Positions 1 through 9,458 of a stretch of DNA of 64,000 nucleotides are shown here, piece by piece (positions within the stretch are counted from its first letter, which is position 1; every line of letters starts with the position of its first letter). The notes beneath the pieces are model-generated. The model saw only the letters and a list, made by a program, of their open reading frames with translations, was not told where the DNA came from and searched no databases. A program made the position numbers and the translations under genes. The stretch is from assembly GCF_026340465.1 (NCBI RefSeq), contig NZ_JAPEPC010000001.1, forward strand, positions 1 to 64,000, given 5' to 3'. The stretch comes from Streptomyces sp. NBC_01306 (lineage in GTDB: Bacteria; Actinomycetota; Actinomycetes; Streptomycetales; Streptomycetaceae).

Positions 1-2
1 CG

Positions 3-3000
3 TCATCGACGGCCCCCAGCGTTGAAGTACGTGGCTTCGGGGTGGTGGATCACGATCGCGTCGGTGGACTGCTCGGGGTGCAGCTGGAACTCCTCGGAGA
101 GGTGTACCCCGATCCGCTCGGGCTGGAGCAGTTCGGCGATCTTCGCCCGGTCCTTCAGATCCGGACACGCCGGGTACCCGAGCGAGTAGCGACAGCCCTG
201 GTACTCGGTACGGAGCACGGCATCCAGCGAGTCCGGGTCGCCCGCTTCGATGCCGAGTTCGGAGCGGACTCGTGCGTGCCAGTACTCGGCGAGGGCTTCG
301 GCCAACTGGACGGAGAGGCCGTGGAGTTCGAGGTAGTCGCGGTAGGAGTTGGCCTCGAACAGCTCGGCGGTGGCCTCACCGATCCGCGAGCCGACCGTGA
401 CCACCTGGAGACCGATCACATCGGTCTCGCCGGACTCCTCGGGGCGGAAGAAATCCGCCAGACAGAGCCTGCGGCCACGGCGCTGACGCGGGAAGGAGAA
501 ACGGGTCCGCTCACTGCCGTCCTCGTTCAGGAGGATCAGGTCGTCGCCCTTGGAGACACAGGGGAAGTAGCCGTAGACCACTGCCGCTTCGAGCATGTTC
601 TTGGTGTGCAGCTGATCCAGCCACCCCCGCAGATGCGGCCGCCCCTCGGCCTCCACCAGCTCCTCATACGTGGGACCCTCACCCTTACGGGCCTCCTTCA
701 GACCCCACTGCCCCTTGAACAGCGCGCCCTCGTCCAGCCAGGACGCATACTCCTTGAGCTGGATCCCCTTGACGACACGGGTACCCCAGAACGGCGGCTC
801 CGGGACCGGATTGTCGGTGGCCACATCCGAGCGGACAGGCCCCTGCGCCTCCTCCACCTCCAGAACAGCAGCCGTATCCCGCTTCGGCACCCGCCGCTGC
901 TTGAGCTCGGGCAGCACCACACCCGGCACACCCCGCTTGACCCCGATCAGCGCATCCATCAACCGCAGACCCTCGAAAGCATCCCGCGCATAGCGGACCT
1001 CGCCCTCGTAGATCTCGTGAAGATCCTGCTCGACATACGCCCTGGTCAGGGCCGCGCCGCCGAGGATGACGGGGAAATCGGCAGCCATCTTGCGCTGGTT
1101 GAGCTCCTGGAGGTTCTCCTTCATGATCACAGTCGACTTCACCAGGAGACCGGACATCCCGATGACGTCCGCCTTGTGCTCCTCCGCCGCTTCCAGGATC
1201 GCCGAGACAGGCTGCTTGATACCGAGGTTGACGACGTTGTAGCCATTGTTCGTCAGAATGATGTCGACGAGATTCTTACCGATGTCATGCACGTCACCAC
1301 GGACGGTGGCCAGAACGATCGTGCCCTTGCCGTCATCATCGGTCTTCTCCATGTGCGGCTCCAGATGAGCCACCGCACTCTTCATCACCTCAGCCGACTG
1401 GAGCACGAACGGCAACTGCATCTGCCCCGACCCGAAAAGCTCACCGACAACCTTCATACCCTCCAGCAAGGTGTCATTGACGATCTCCAGAGCCGGCCGG
1501 GCCTGCAACGCCTCATCCAGGTCGGCCTCCAGACCGTTCTTCTCCCCGTCGATGATCCTGCGCTGCAACCGCTCGTCCAGCGGGAGAGCCATGAGCTCCT
1601 CGGCCCTGCCCTGCTTCATGGACTTCATGTTGACGCCCTCGAAAAGCTCCATGAGCTTCTGCAACGGGTCATAGCCCTCAGCCCGCCGGTCGTAGATCAG
1701 GTCGAGGGCGACCTTGACCTGCTCCTCCTCCAGGCGGGCGATCGGCAGGATCTTCGACGCATGCACGATCGCCGAATCCAGCCCCGCCTTCACACACTCA
1801 TCCAGGAACACCGAGTTCAGCACCACCCGGGCAGCCGGGTTGAGACCGAAGGAAATATTCGACAGACCCAGCGTGGTCTGAACATCCGGATGCCGGCGCT
1901 TCAGCTCACGGATGGCCTCGATGGTGGCGACGCCGTCGCCCCTCGACTCCTCCTGACCCGTGCAGATCGTGAAGGTCAGCGTGTCGATGAGAATGTCCGA
2001 CTCGCGCACCCCCCAATTACCGGTCAGGTCCTCGATCAGCCGCTCCGCGACAGCGACCTTGTGCTCGACCGTGCGCGCCTGACCCTCCTCATCGATCGTC
2101 AGCGCGATCAGCGCGGCACCGTGCTCGACCGCCAGCGCGGTCACCTTCGCGAAACGGGACTCCGGCCCGTCACCGTCCTCGTAATTCACCGAGTTCAGGA
2201 CCGCCCGACCGCCCAGCTTCTCCAAACCCGCCCGCAGCACAGGCAGTTCCGTGGAGTCCAGCACAATCGGCAACGTCGAGGCGGTCGCGAAACGGCCCGC
2301 CAGCTCGCTCATGTCGGCCACACCATCACGGCCCACATAGTCGACACACAGATCCAGCATGTGCGCGCCCTCACGGATCTGATCGCGCGCCATCTCCACA
2401 CAGTCGTCCCAACGCGCCTCCAGCATCGCCTCACGGAACTTCTTACTGCCGTTGGCATTCGTCCGCTCACCGATCGCCATATACGCCGTGTCCTGACGGA
2501 ACGGCACCGTCTGATACAGCGACGCGGCACCCGGCTCAGGACGCGGCTCACGAGCGGTGGGCTGGGTGCCACGTACTCGCTCCACCACCTGACGCAGATG
2601 CTCCGGTGTCGTACCGCAACAGCCGCCGATCAGCGACAACCCGTACTCTCCGACGAACGTCGCCTGTGCTTCGGCCAGTTGCTCCGGCCTGAGCGGATAG
2701 TGCGCGCCGTCCTTGCCGAGCACCGGAAGCCCCGCGTTCGGCATACAGGACAGCGGGATGCGGGAGTGGCGCGCCAGATAGCGCAGGTGCTCGCTCATCT
2801 CCGCCGGACCCGTCGCACAGTTCAGGCCGATCAGGTCGATACCCAGGGGCTCCAGCGCGGTCAGCGCGGCGCCGATCTCCGAGCCGAGCAGCATCGTGCC
2901 GGTGGCCTCCACCGTGACCGAGCAGATCACGGGAAGATCGGCACCCGTCGCCTCCAGCGCACGCCGTGCACCGATCACGGCGGCCTTCGCCTGGAGCAGG

Positions 3001-3494
3001 TCCTGCGACGTCTCCACGAGCAAGGCGTCCGCCCCGCCGCGTATCAGGCCTTCGGCGTTCTGCTCGTACGCGTCCCGCAGGGCGCCGTACCGCACATGCC
3101 CCAGCGTCGGCAGTTTCGTACCCGGACCCATAGAACCCAGCACCCACCGCGGCCGCCCGTCGCGGGCCGCATACGCATCAGCGGTCTCCCGTGCGATGCG
3201 GGCCCCTGCCTCGGACAGCTCGTGGACGCGGTCGGGGATGTCGTACTCCCCCAGCGCGGCCAGATTCGCACCGAAGGTGTTCGTCTCCACACAGTCGACG
3301 CCGACAGCGAAGTACTCCTCGTGCACCGAGCGGACGATGTCGGGACGGGTGATATTGAGTACCTCGTTGCAGCCCTCCAGCTGCAGGAAGTCATCCAGCG
3401 TGGGGTCCTGGGCCTGAATCATGGTTCCCATGGCTCCGTCCGCGATCACCACCTGCCCGGTGAGCGCTTCGCGCAGACCCCTCGTGTCCCTCAC
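3..3494 (-). CDS. metH: Cobalamin-dependent methionine synthase
   Basis: Transfers a methyl group from methyltetrahydrofolate to homocysteine through methylcobalamin, regenerating methionine in the cytoplasm. The protein is full length (1163 aa from the chosen start). It has an N-terminal homocysteine-binding barrel with the zinc-ligand motif GGCCGTTP, a pterin-binding domain, a B12 domain with GDVHDIGKN (the His that ligates cobalt) and a C-terminal SAM-reactivation domain. I chose the GTG at 3494 because it overlaps the adenosine kinase stop as GTGA; an ATG 13 codons upstream would overlap that gene by 43 bases. It is the last gene of a long operon and closes a methionine-SAM loop with metK and the kinase two genes upstream. 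It may be a pathway-dedicated second copy, which the window cannot show. Confidence 0.95.
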   Translation of the reverse strand: MRDTRGLREALTGQVVIADGAMGTMIQAQDPTLDDFLQLEGCNEVLNITRPDIVRSVHEEYFAVGVDCVETNTFGANLAALGEYDIPDRVHELSEAGARIARETADAYAARDGRPRWVLGSMGPGTKLPTLGHVRYGALRDAYEQNAEGLIRGGADALLVETSQDLLQAKAAVIGARRALEATGADLPVICSVTVEATGTMLLGSEIGAALTALEPLGIDLIGLNCATGPAEMSEHLRYLARHSRIPLSCMPNAGLPVLGKDGAHYPLRPEQLAEAQATFVGEYGLSLIGGCCGTTPEHLRQVVERVRGTQPTAREPRPEPGAASLYQTVPFRQDTAYMAIGERTNANGSKKFREAMLEARWDDCVEMARDQIREGAHMLDLCVDYVGRDGVADMSELAGRFATASTLPIVLDSTELPVLRAGLEKLGGRAVLNSVNYEDGDGPESRFAKVTALAVEHGAALIALTIDEEGQARTVEHKVAVAERLIEDLTGNWGVRESDILIDTLTFTICTGQEESRGDGVATIEAIRELKRRHPDVQTTLGLSNISFGLNPAARVVLNSVFLDECVKAGLDSAIVHASKILPIARLEEEQVKVALDLIYDRRAEGYDPLQKLMELFEGVNMKSMKQGRAEELMALPLDERLQRRIIDGEKNGLEADLDEALQARPALEIVNDTLLEGMKVVGELFGSGQMQLPFVLQSAEVMKSAVAHLEPHMEKTDDDGKGTIVLATVRGDVHDIGKNLVDIILTNNGYNVVNLGIKQPVSAILEAAEEHKADVIGMSGLLVKSTVIMKENLQELNQRKMAADFPVILGGAALTRAYVEQDLHEIYEGEVRYARDAFEGLRLMDALIGVKRGVPGVVLPELKQRRVPKRDTAAVLEVEEAQGPVRSDVATDNPVPEPPFWGTRVVKGIQLKEYASWLDEGALFKGQWGLKEARKGEGPTYEELVEAEGRPHLRGWLDQLHTKNMLEAAVVYGYFPCVSKGDDLILLNEDGSERTRFSFPRQRRGRRLCLADFFRPEESGETDVIGLQVVTVGSRIGEATAELFEANSYRDYLELHGLSVQLAEALAEYWHARVRSELGIEAGDPDSLDAVLRTEYQGCRYSLGYPACPDLKDRAKIAELLQPERIGVHLSEEFQLHPEQSTDAIVIHHPEATYFNAGGRR

Positions 3495-4474
3495 GTCAAC
3501 TCCCGCAGGTGTGCTGTCAGATGGGCCACGCATTCAGGGCCGTAGGACATCCTGAGCCGGGAGACGAGGGAGTCGCGGTACAGGCGGTACTCCTGTGTTC
3601 CCACGTAGTCGAGCACGGTCGCCGCCACCGCACAGCCGAGCTGGGCGGCGTGCTGCTCGGGGACTCCCCATGCCAGGCCGGCGAGGAAGCCCGCGCGGAA
3701 GCCGTCGCCGACTCCTGTGGGATCGACGGCGCCGGGCACCTCGACAGCGGGGACGGCCAGCGGGTCGTGACCGGTGCGCTCAAGGCGGACGCCCTGAGCG
3801 CCGTGTGTGGTGACCCAGCAGCCGACCTTGTTGAGGATCTGCTGCTGGGTGAGACCGGTCCGTTCCTGGAGGAGCGCTGCCTCGTACTCGTTGGTGAAGA
3901 GCCAGCGCGCGCCGCTGATCAGTTCCAGGGCCTCGGGCCCGTCGAGCCTTGCCAGTTGCTGCGAGGGGTCGGCGGCGAAAGGGATCCCCAGCTTTCGGCA
4001 GGCTCTGGTGTGCCTCGTCATGGCCTCCGGGTCGTCCGGGGAGATCATGACGAGGCTCAGCCGGCCGGTCCGGCGGATGACCGAACCCAGGTCGATTTCC
4101 CTGGCTTCCGCCATCGCGCCGGCGTAGAAAGTGGCGATCTGGTTCTGCGCCCGGTCCTTCGTACAGAGGAATCTGGCCGTGTGCAGTTCCGTGCTGACCC
4201 GGACGGAGTCCGTGTCGACCCCGTGCTGCTTGAGCCAGACACGGTACGGCTCGAAGTCGCTTCCCACCGCGCCGATCAGTACGGGGCGCAGTCCGAGCAG
4301 TCCGAGCCCGAAGGAGATGTTTGCTGCCACTCCCCCTCGCCGTATCTCCAGCTGGTCCACGAGGAACGACAAGGACACCCGGTCGAGCCGGTCGGCCAGG
4401 AGCTGGTCGGTGAACCTCCCGGGGAACGTCATCAGATGGTCGGTGGCGATGGAACCTGTGACAGCAATACCCAT
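3491..4474 (-). CDS. adoK: PfkB-family adenosine kinase
   Basis: A 327-aa ribokinase/PfkB fold kinase, most like actinobacterial adenosine kinase, which converts adenosine to AMP. The N-terminus GIAVTGSIATDHLM and the substrate motif GGVAANISFGLGLLG are typical. The C-terminal DPTGVGDGFRAGF holds the anion hole and the catalytic Asp. ATG at 4474 lies 5 bases after the metK stop, with GGAGGA in front of it. The gene overlaps metH by 4 bases. Between metK and metH, adenosine removal would pull S-adenosylhomocysteine hydrolysis forward during heavy methylation; the hydrolase itself is not in the window. Another PfkB sugar kinase activity cannot be excluded from sequence alone. Confidence 0.85.
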   Translation of the reverse strand: MGIAVTGSIATDHLMTFPGRFTDQLLADRLDRVSLSFLVDQLEIRRGGVAANISFGLGLLGLRPVLIGAVGSDFEPYRVWLKQHGVDTDSVRVSTELHTARFLCTKDRAQNQIATFYAGAMAEAREIDLGSVIRRTGRLSLVMISPDDPEAMTRHTRACRKLGIPFAADPSQQLARLDGPEALELISGARWLFTNEYEAALLQERTGLTQQQILNKVGCWVTTHGAQGVRLERTGHDPLAVPAVEVPGAVDPTGVGDGFRAGFLAGLAWGVPEQHAAQLGCAVAATVLDYVGTQEYRLYRDSLVSRLRMSYGPECVAHLTAHLRELT

Positions 4475-4479
4475 CTCAG

Positions 4480-5673
4480 TCAGTCCTCCGCTGCCAGACG
4501 CAGGGCGGCCACCCGGTCGGTGCGCTCCCAGGTGAAGTCCGGCAGCTCGCGGCCGAAGTGGCCGTACGCGGCGGTCCGGGCGTAGATGGGACGCAGCAGG
4601 TCGAGGTCGCGGATGATCGCGGCGGGGCGCAGATCGAAGACCTGGTCGATGGCGTTCTCGATACGGGACACGGGTACGGTCTCGGTGCCGAAGGTCTCGA
4701 CGAACAGGCCGACTGGTTCGGCCTTGCCGATGGCGTACGCGACCTGCACCTCGCAGCGCTCCGCCAGACCGGCCGCGACGACGTTCTTGGCCACCCAGCG
4801 CATCGCGTACGCCGCCGAACGGTCCACCTTCGACGGGTCCTTCCCCGAGAACGCGCCACCGCCGTGCCGGGCCATCCCCCCGTACGTATCGATGATGATC
4901 TTGCGACCGGTCAGACCCGCGTCACCCATCGGGCCACCGATCTCAAAACGGCCGGTCGGGTTCACCAGCAGCCGGTATCCGTCGCTTTCGAGGCTGACGC
5001 CCTGCTCCGCGAGCGCCTTGAGTTCGGCCTCCACCACGTGTTCGCGGATGTCCGGGGCGAGCAGCCCAGCCAGGCTGATGTCGGCCGCGTGCTGGGTGGA
5101 GACGACGACGGTGTCCAGCCGGACCGGCCGGTCCCCCTCGTACTCGATGGTGACCTGGGTCTTGCCGTCGGGGCGCAGATACGGGACGGTCCCGTCCTTG
5201 CGTACCTCGCTCAGCCGGCGGGAGAGCCGGTGGGCCAGGTGGATGGGCAGGGGCATCAGCTCGGCAGTGTCGGTACACGCGTAGCCGAACATCAGCCCCT
5301 GGTCCCCGGCGCCCTGCTGGTCCAGCGCCTCACCGTCCTTGTCGGCGGTGTCGACGCCCTGCGCGATGTCGGGTGACTGGGCACCGATCGACACGGACAC
5401 CCCGCAGGAGGCACCGTCGAAGCCCTTGGCCGAGGAGTCGTAGCCGATGTCGAGTACGGCCTTGCGGACGAGTTCGGCTATGGGTACATAGGCGGCGGTG
5501 GTCACCTCGCCCGCGATATGGACCTGCCCTGTGGTGATCAGCGTCTCGACGGCCACGCGGGATGCCGGGTCCTGGGCCAGGAGCGCGTCGAGGATCGTGT
5601 CGCTGATCCGGTCGGCGATCTTGTCCGGGTGTCCCTCGGTGACGGATTCGGAGGTGAAGAGCCGTCGGCTCAC
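4480..5673 (-). CDS. metK: S-adenosylmethionine synthetase
   Basis: Makes SAM from methionine and ATP in the cytoplasm. The protein has 397 aa, the usual length. The N-terminal [18 protein letters not shown] carries the ATP/Mg-binding residues, [12 protein letters not shown] is the methionine-binding signature, and [19 protein letters not shown] is the phosphate loop. The start is GTG at 5673, one base after the carrier protein stop, so translation is probably coupled. Its place between a carrier protein and adenosine kinase inside a biosynthetic operon suggests it supplies SAM to the two methyltransferases upstream. Whether the genome has another metK cannot be seen here. Confidence 0.95.
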   Translation of the reverse strand: MSRRLFTSESVTEGHPDKIADRISDTILDALLAQDPASRVAVETLITTGQVHIAGEVTTAAYVPIAELVRKAVLDIGYDSSAKGFDGASCGVSVSIGAQSPDIAQGVDTADKDGEALDQQGAGDQGLMFGYACTDTAELMPLPIHLAHRLSRRLSEVRKDGTVPYLRPDGKTQVTIEYEGDRPVRLDTVVVSTQHAADISLAGLLAPDIREHVVEAELKALAEQGVSLESDGYRLLVNPTGRFEIGGPMGDAGLTGRKIIIDTYGGMARHGGGAFSGKDPSKVDRSAAYAMRWVAKNVVAAGLAERCEVQVAYAIGKAEPVGLFVETFGTETVPVSRIENAIDQVFDLRPAAIIRDLDLLRPIYARTAAYGHFGRELPDFTWERTDRVAALRLAAED

Positions 5674-5674
5674 G

Positions 5675-5917
5675 TCACTTCACCTCCGCGCGGAAGAAGT
5701 TGTCCGCGATGGCGTCGAGCGTGCGGATGGCGTCGACCTCAAGCGTCTCCATCTCGATCGGACGGCCGCTCAGCTGCTCCAGCAGGAAGACGAACTCGAC
5801 GAACGACAGCGAGTCGATGAGACGGTTCTCGATGAGGTCCAGGTCGGGTGCGATGTCGGCCCGGTCCTCGTGGCGCTTGAGGATCCAGTCCTTGACCTGC
5901 TGCAGGCCCTCGCTCAT
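5675..5917 (-). CDS. Acyl/aminoacyl carrier protein
   Basis: An 80-aa stand-alone carrier protein with the phosphopantetheine attachment motif around DSLSF ([20 protein letters not shown]) about 40 residues from the N-terminus. The serine of DSL would carry the 4'-phosphopantetheine arm. I chose ATG at 5917 because TTAGGAGC sits at the right distance; an in-frame ATG 10 codons upstream lacks one. It lies between its probable activating enzyme (AcpS-type transferase, 5987-6427) and metK, and near an amino acid:carrier-protein ligase (6429-7394). That neighbourhood suggests it carries an amino acid rather than a fatty acyl chain. The cargo is not known. Confidence 0.85.
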   Translation of the reverse strand: MSEGLQQVKDWILKRHEDRADIAPDLDLIENRLIDSLSFVEFVFLLEQLSGRPIEMETLEVDAIRTLDAIADNFFRAEVK

Positions 5918-5986
5918 GGCTGTGCTCCTAACTGTGTCTGTGGGCATGACGATGTGTGCGTGACGATGTGCGGGCCGGTGGCCCTG

Positions 5987-6427
5987 TCACGGCTGCGGTG
6001 CGACAGGTGGGTCACCGAGGATCGGCGCTGCCACCGCGACGGCGTAGTCGACGTCGTGGCTGATGCTCACGGTGATCTCGCAGATGCCGGAGGCGGCGGC
6101 CATGTCGGCTGCGGAACGGCGGAGTTCGACGAGGGGCCAGCCGCCGTCCGACCGCCGCACGACGATGTCGAGCCACGGCAGGAACCGGTTCTGGACGCGG
6201 AGTGTCTTGAAGGCCGCCTCCTTGGCCGCGATACGGCCGCAGAGGCTCAGGATGTCCAGTCCGGTCGATGTCCGGCAGTCCGCCAGTTCGCGGGCGTCGA
6301 GCATCCGGCCGAAGAAGGCTTCGCCGTGGTCGGCCATGAGGCGGCGGACGCGGTTGACGGACACGATGTCCATGCCGAGATTCGCCCCGCCCAGGCCGCC
6401 CGCTGCGACAGTGGGGCGGGCCGGCAC
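5987..6427 (-). CDS. AcpS-type 4'-phosphopantetheinyl transferase
   Basis: A 146-aa protein of the holo-ACP synthase type, which transfers phosphopantetheine from CoA to a carrier protein serine. The GMDIVSVNRV motif (Mg-binding Asp), RIAAKEAAFKTL (the KEA motif) and a C-terminal ISHD are all present. The GTG at 6427 follows the ligase stop by one base, so the two are likely translationally coupled. It is somewhat longer than housekeeping AcpS (about 120 aa) through short extensions at both ends. A dedicated transferase in the operon fits activation of the neighbouring carrier protein at 5675-5917. Confidence 0.88.
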   Translation of the reverse strand: MPARPTVAAGGLGGANLGMDIVSVNRVRRLMADHGEAFFGRMLDARELADCRTSTGLDILSLCGRIAAKEAAFKTLRVQNRFLPWLDIVVRRSDGGWPLVELRRSAADMAAASGICEITVSISHDVDYAVAVAAPILGDPPVAPQP

Positions 6428-6428
6428 G

Positions 6429-7394
6429 TCAGGTCACCGGCCCGGCCGGCGCCAGTCGTGCCACGGCGGTGCGTACGGCGTCGGTGGCGGCCGCCCAGTT
6501 CCCATGGCGCCGTGTGAGCGCCGAGAGCCAGCGTTCGAGGCCGAAGGCGACGCAGCTGGTGAAGGCGGGGCCGCCGTCCGCGAGGCTGATGGAGCAGCGG
6601 TCGCCGAAGAAGTTGCGGTGGGTGTTGACCGAGGCGATCGCCAGGTCCTCGTAGAGGAATTCGTGCTTGACCGGCGACAGCCGTTGCAGGAGCGCCTTGG
6701 AGCCGCCCTTGTCGAAGAACGGGTCGCAGGCCGCTTCCCTCCGCAGTGGCAGGTCGAGCGCCTCGGCGAAGGCCGTCACCCGCTCGGTGAACCCGCGGAG
6801 ATGGTTCTCGGCGTGCTCCTGGCTGCCGATGGCCACGATCTCCCTCATCCGGAAGCCGAGTTGGCGGCGCAGACCCTCGTAGTGCTCCTCCTTGCGGAAG
6901 CACCAGCCGACGACGGTCACCAGGGTGTCATCGGGCACCTGCTGTCCTTCGTGGTGGAGATACACCGCATAGCAGGAGGCCGATGGCAGCCCGAGTCCGG
7001 CCGGCTGGAGGGCGTCGCACGGAAAGGAGCCGGATTCGGTGCAGAACGGCGCCTCGTCGCGGCGGTCCAGGTCGAGGGGTGCGGCCAGCACCGCCTGGTG
7101 CGGGAAGTTCTCGTAGTAGTCCAGACGTGCCAGGTCGGCGGCGGGGAGCAGTGGTGCCATGGTCATGGCCCGTGCGCCGGCGTCGGTCCCCCAGGACTCG
7201 AAGGTGTCGTCGAGCAGCCGGAGCAGCGCGGTGCCTTCGGGGCCGAGTGCGGGGAGCCCTTGCGGGGCTGCTGGAGCGGGGCGGGGCACGGTGACGCCGG
7301 ACGCGGTGGTACGGGACGCGGCCGTGCGGGTGGCCGTGGCCTGCGTGGCGGTGGTGTGCGTGGCGGTGGTGTGTGTGGCGGTGGTTCGGGACAC
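6429..7394 (-). CDS. Amino acid:[carrier protein] ligase, class II aaRS-like
   Basis: A 321-aa homologue of the truncated seryl-tRNA-synthetase-like enzymes that activate a small amino acid with ATP and load it on a carrier protein instead of tRNA. The class II core is recognisable: an arginine motif in CFRKEEHYEGLRRQLGFRMR, the sequence FFDKGGSKALLQRLSPVKHE, and the motif 3-like SCVAFGLERWLSAL near the C-terminus. There is no tRNA-binding arm. The GTG start at 7394 gives a Thr/Ala/His-rich repeat tail of about 30 residues, so a start further in is possible. It sits directly before the AcpS-type transferase and carrier protein, which fits the family. Known relatives prefer glycine or alanine; the substrate here is an inference. 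Confidence 0.8.
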   Translation of the reverse strand: MSRTTATHTTATHTTATQATATRTAASRTTASGVTVPRPAPAAPQGLPALGPEGTALLRLLDDTFESWGTDAGARAMTMAPLLPAADLARLDYYENFPHQAVLAAPLDLDRRDEAPFCTESGSFPCDALQPAGLGLPSASCYAVYLHHEGQQVPDDTLVTVVGWCFRKEEHYEGLRRQLGFRMREIVAIGSQEHAENHLRGFTERVTAFAEALDLPLRREAACDPFFDKGGSKALLQRLSPVKHEFLYEDLAIASVNTHRNFFGDRCSISLADGGPAFTSCVAFGLERWLSALTRRHGNWAAATDAVRTAVARLAPAGPVT

Positions 7395-7415
7395 GGTGAA
7401 GATCCACCTCTCGGT

Positions 7416-8306
7416 TCAGACGACCGGCAGGGTCTCGTCGGAGAAGATCCCGGTCTTCAGGAAGAAGGCGAGCGGCTTGCGGATGGCCTTGCGCTCGTGG
7501 GGGCGCCGGCGCTCGTCCTCGATGAGCGCGGTACGCAGGGCCAGCGGGTCGGCGATCCCCGCGTCGCGGTAGACATGCGGGTTGTAGAGGGAGTTGAGGC
7601 TGAAGACGACATAGCGCTTCAGATACGCCTCCACCTCGGCGAGCCGCTCCGGGCCGACCGCCTCACGCATCCGCAGGTGCAGCAGCGAGACCAGTTCCCG
7701 GCCGAAGGCGATGTGGCGGGACTCGTCCTGGTGGTGGATGCGGTTGACCTCGCGGATGGTGTCGCAGAGCGCGGTGTCCTGCGCCATCCGGCTGTTGTAG
7801 TGGTCGACCAGTTCCTCGAAGAAGAGGATGCGGGCGAAGACGAGGAAGTTCTCGACCTCGGGCTCCCACACGGAGTCCGCGCGCATCGGCGTGGAGCCGT
7901 AGATCTTGTTGCCGTACCTCCGGCAGAACTCGGCGAAGAACCACATGTGTTCGTTCTCCTCACCGATGAAGTGGTGGAAGAAGTCCGACGGGACCTCGAA
8001 GCCGGGCATGTGGATGCGGCCGACGACCTCGATGAGCAGTTCACGGATGCCGTGCACATTGAGGCTGTAGAAGTTGATGGACTCCCACTTGGCCAGCCGG
8101 TGCAGTGTCTTCTCGTCCAGCTCGTCGAAGTGGGGGGTGCCGTACGGGGTGAGCAGCTCGGGACTCATCCACAGGCAGTCCTCCTCAAGCCGGTCGGGCC
8201 ACTGGAACTGCTGGTAGGGGTTGTAGTAGTCCTCGATGGACTTCTCGCTGAGCCGCCCCAGGACTTCGAGGAAGCGGTCGGTCACGGGCAGGGCTGTTGT
8301 GGCCAT
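7416..8306 (-). CDS. AurF/CmlI-like non-haem diiron N-oxygenase
   Basis: A 296-aa four-helix-bundle oxygenase that resembles p-aminobenzoate N-oxygenase AurF. All expected metal-ligand motifs are visible: a Glu in KWESINFYSL, ExxH in GEENEHMWFF, a Glu in LFFEELVDHY, and HxxxExxH in IHHQDESRHIAF. Such enzymes oxidise amines to hydroxylamine, nitroso or nitro groups, or oxidise N-N compounds. ATG at 8306 is preferred because AGGAG lies about 7 bases ahead of it; the ATG six bases upstream abuts that site. Given the ligase and carrier protein next door, a carrier-bound amino acid is a reasonable substrate. That is inference. Confidence 0.85.
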   Translation of the reverse strand: MATTALPVTDRFLEVLGRLSEKSIEDYYNPYQQFQWPDRLEEDCLWMSPELLTPYGTPHFDELDEKTLHRLAKWESINFYSLNVHGIRELLIEVVGRIHMPGFEVPSDFFHHFIGEENEHMWFFAEFCRRYGNKIYGSTPMRADSVWEPEVENFLVFARILFFEELVDHYNSRMAQDTALCDTIREVNRIHHQDESRHIAFGRELVSLLHLRMREAVGPERLAEVEAYLKRYVVFSLNSLYNPHVYRDAGIADPLALRTALIEDERRRPHERKAIRKPLAFFLKTGIFSDETLPVV

Positions 8307-8372
8307 GGGCATCTCCTGTTGCGTACGTGGGTGGCGCACGGACCGGGGTCGTGCGCGGGGTGGGTCCGGGCG

Positions 8373-9458
8373 TCAGGGCCTGACCTCGTAGACGGCGTTG
8401 ACGGGCGTCTCGGCGGCCCGGCGCCAGCGGGTGAATCCGGCCTCTTCGGCGATGGCGCGGAACGCCCGCTCTCCGGAGTGGTTGCCGAGGGCGTGCGGGC
8501 CGCGCTGGGCGACGGCGACCGGCAGGCACATGACCGCGGACAGCGCCATGAACATCCGGGCGGCCGGGGTACCGGAGTCGACGTCCGCGGGCGACACATT
8601 GGATTCGACCAGCATCCAGGTGCCGTCGGCGTCGAGGGACTTGTGGACGTGCTGGGCCGCTGCGACCGGATCCCCCATGTCGTGCAGGCAGTTGAAGAAG
8701 GTCACCAGGTCGTAGCCGGAGCCGGGGTAGTCGTCGGCGGACGCCGTCTCGAAGATCACACGCTCGGACAGGCCCGCGTCGTCGGCGAGCTGGCGGGCGA
8801 TGGTGATGGCTTCTTCCGAGTAGTCGAAGCCGTGGACGGTCGCCTCGGGGTAGGCCTTGGCGATGAGGAGCGTGGTGTGCCCGACCCCGCAGCCCACGTC
8901 GGCGATCCGGCCGCCCGCGGTGAGTTTGCCGGTCACGTCGTGGAGGGCGGGGAGCCAGTCCGGCAGCAGCCGGTGCTGGTAGGTGGGCTCGAAGAAGCTG
9001 CCCATGCCGGTGTCGAGCGCCGGGTCGTGCTCGGCCCATCCGACGCCGTCCCCGGTGCGGTACGCGTCGACCAGGAGGTCTTCGGTGGCGTAGAGCGCCT
9101 TCAGTGCCGTGAAGAACCCGGCCGCGTAGGTGACGGCCGAGGGGTCGGCGAGCACCGGCGCGTGGCCGGGGGGCAGGGTGTACGTCCCGGCGGAGGGGTG
9201 CCGTTCGACGTACTCCGCGCTGAGCTGGGCGTGCAGCCATTCCTCCACGTACCGCTCGCTGGTGCCGGTGCGGCCGGCCAGCTGGGCGGGGGTGAGCGGG
9301 CCGTGCTCCGCGAGCGCCCGGTACAGGCCGAGCCGCTCGCCGACGGCCACCGTGAGACCGCGGACGGCGGCGGCCGCGTCACCGATGATCCGCTGGTGGA
9401 AGTCGGTGGCGGGAGTGCCGGACGTGACCCGGGTGCCGGGAGCGGGGTTCTCGGTCAT
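8373..9458 (-). CDS. Class I SAM-dependent methyltransferase with winged-helix N-domain
   Basis: A 361-aa protein. The N-terminal 90 or so residues form a winged-helix dimerisation-like region (LAGRTGTSERYVEEWL). They are followed by a Rossmann methyltransferase domain with motif I ADVGCGVGHTTLL, an acidic loop in VHGFDYSEEA and FFNCLHDMGDP. The architecture is like mycobacterial Rv2258c-type and O-methyltransferase families. ATG at 9458 overlaps the preceding methyltransferase stop by 4 bases (ATGA). The substrate is unknown; in this operon it may methylate oxygen or nitrogen of the oxidised amino acid product. Confidence 0.8.
   Translation of the reverse strand: MTENPAPGTRVTSGTPATDFHQRIIGDAAAAVRGLTVAVGERLGLYRALAEHGPLTPAQLAGRTGTSERYVEEWLHAQLSAEYVERHPSAGTYTLPPGHAPVLADPSAVTYAAGFFTALKALYATEDLLVDAYRTGDGVGWAEHDPALDTGMGSFFEPTYQHRLLPDWLPALHDVTGKLTAGGRIADVGCGVGHTTLLIAKAYPEATVHGFDYSEEAITIARQLADDAGLSERVIFETASADDYPGSGYDLVTFFNCLHDMGDPVAAAQHVHKSLDADGTWMLVESNVSPADVDSGTPAARMFMALSAVMCLPVAVAQRGPHALGNHSGERAFRAIAEEAGFTRWRRAAETPVNAVYEVRP

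Noticed and set aside
42..3545. Very long open frame on the plus strand opposite metH (1167 codons)
   Set aside because: It is a by-product of GC-rich codon bias. The protein has no family resemblance and metH on the other strand is unmistakable.
5918..5986. Separate promoter for metK-adoK-metH before the carrier protein
   Set aside because: The 69-base gap has a ribosome site but no credible -35/-10 pair, so the genes are taken as part of the operon.
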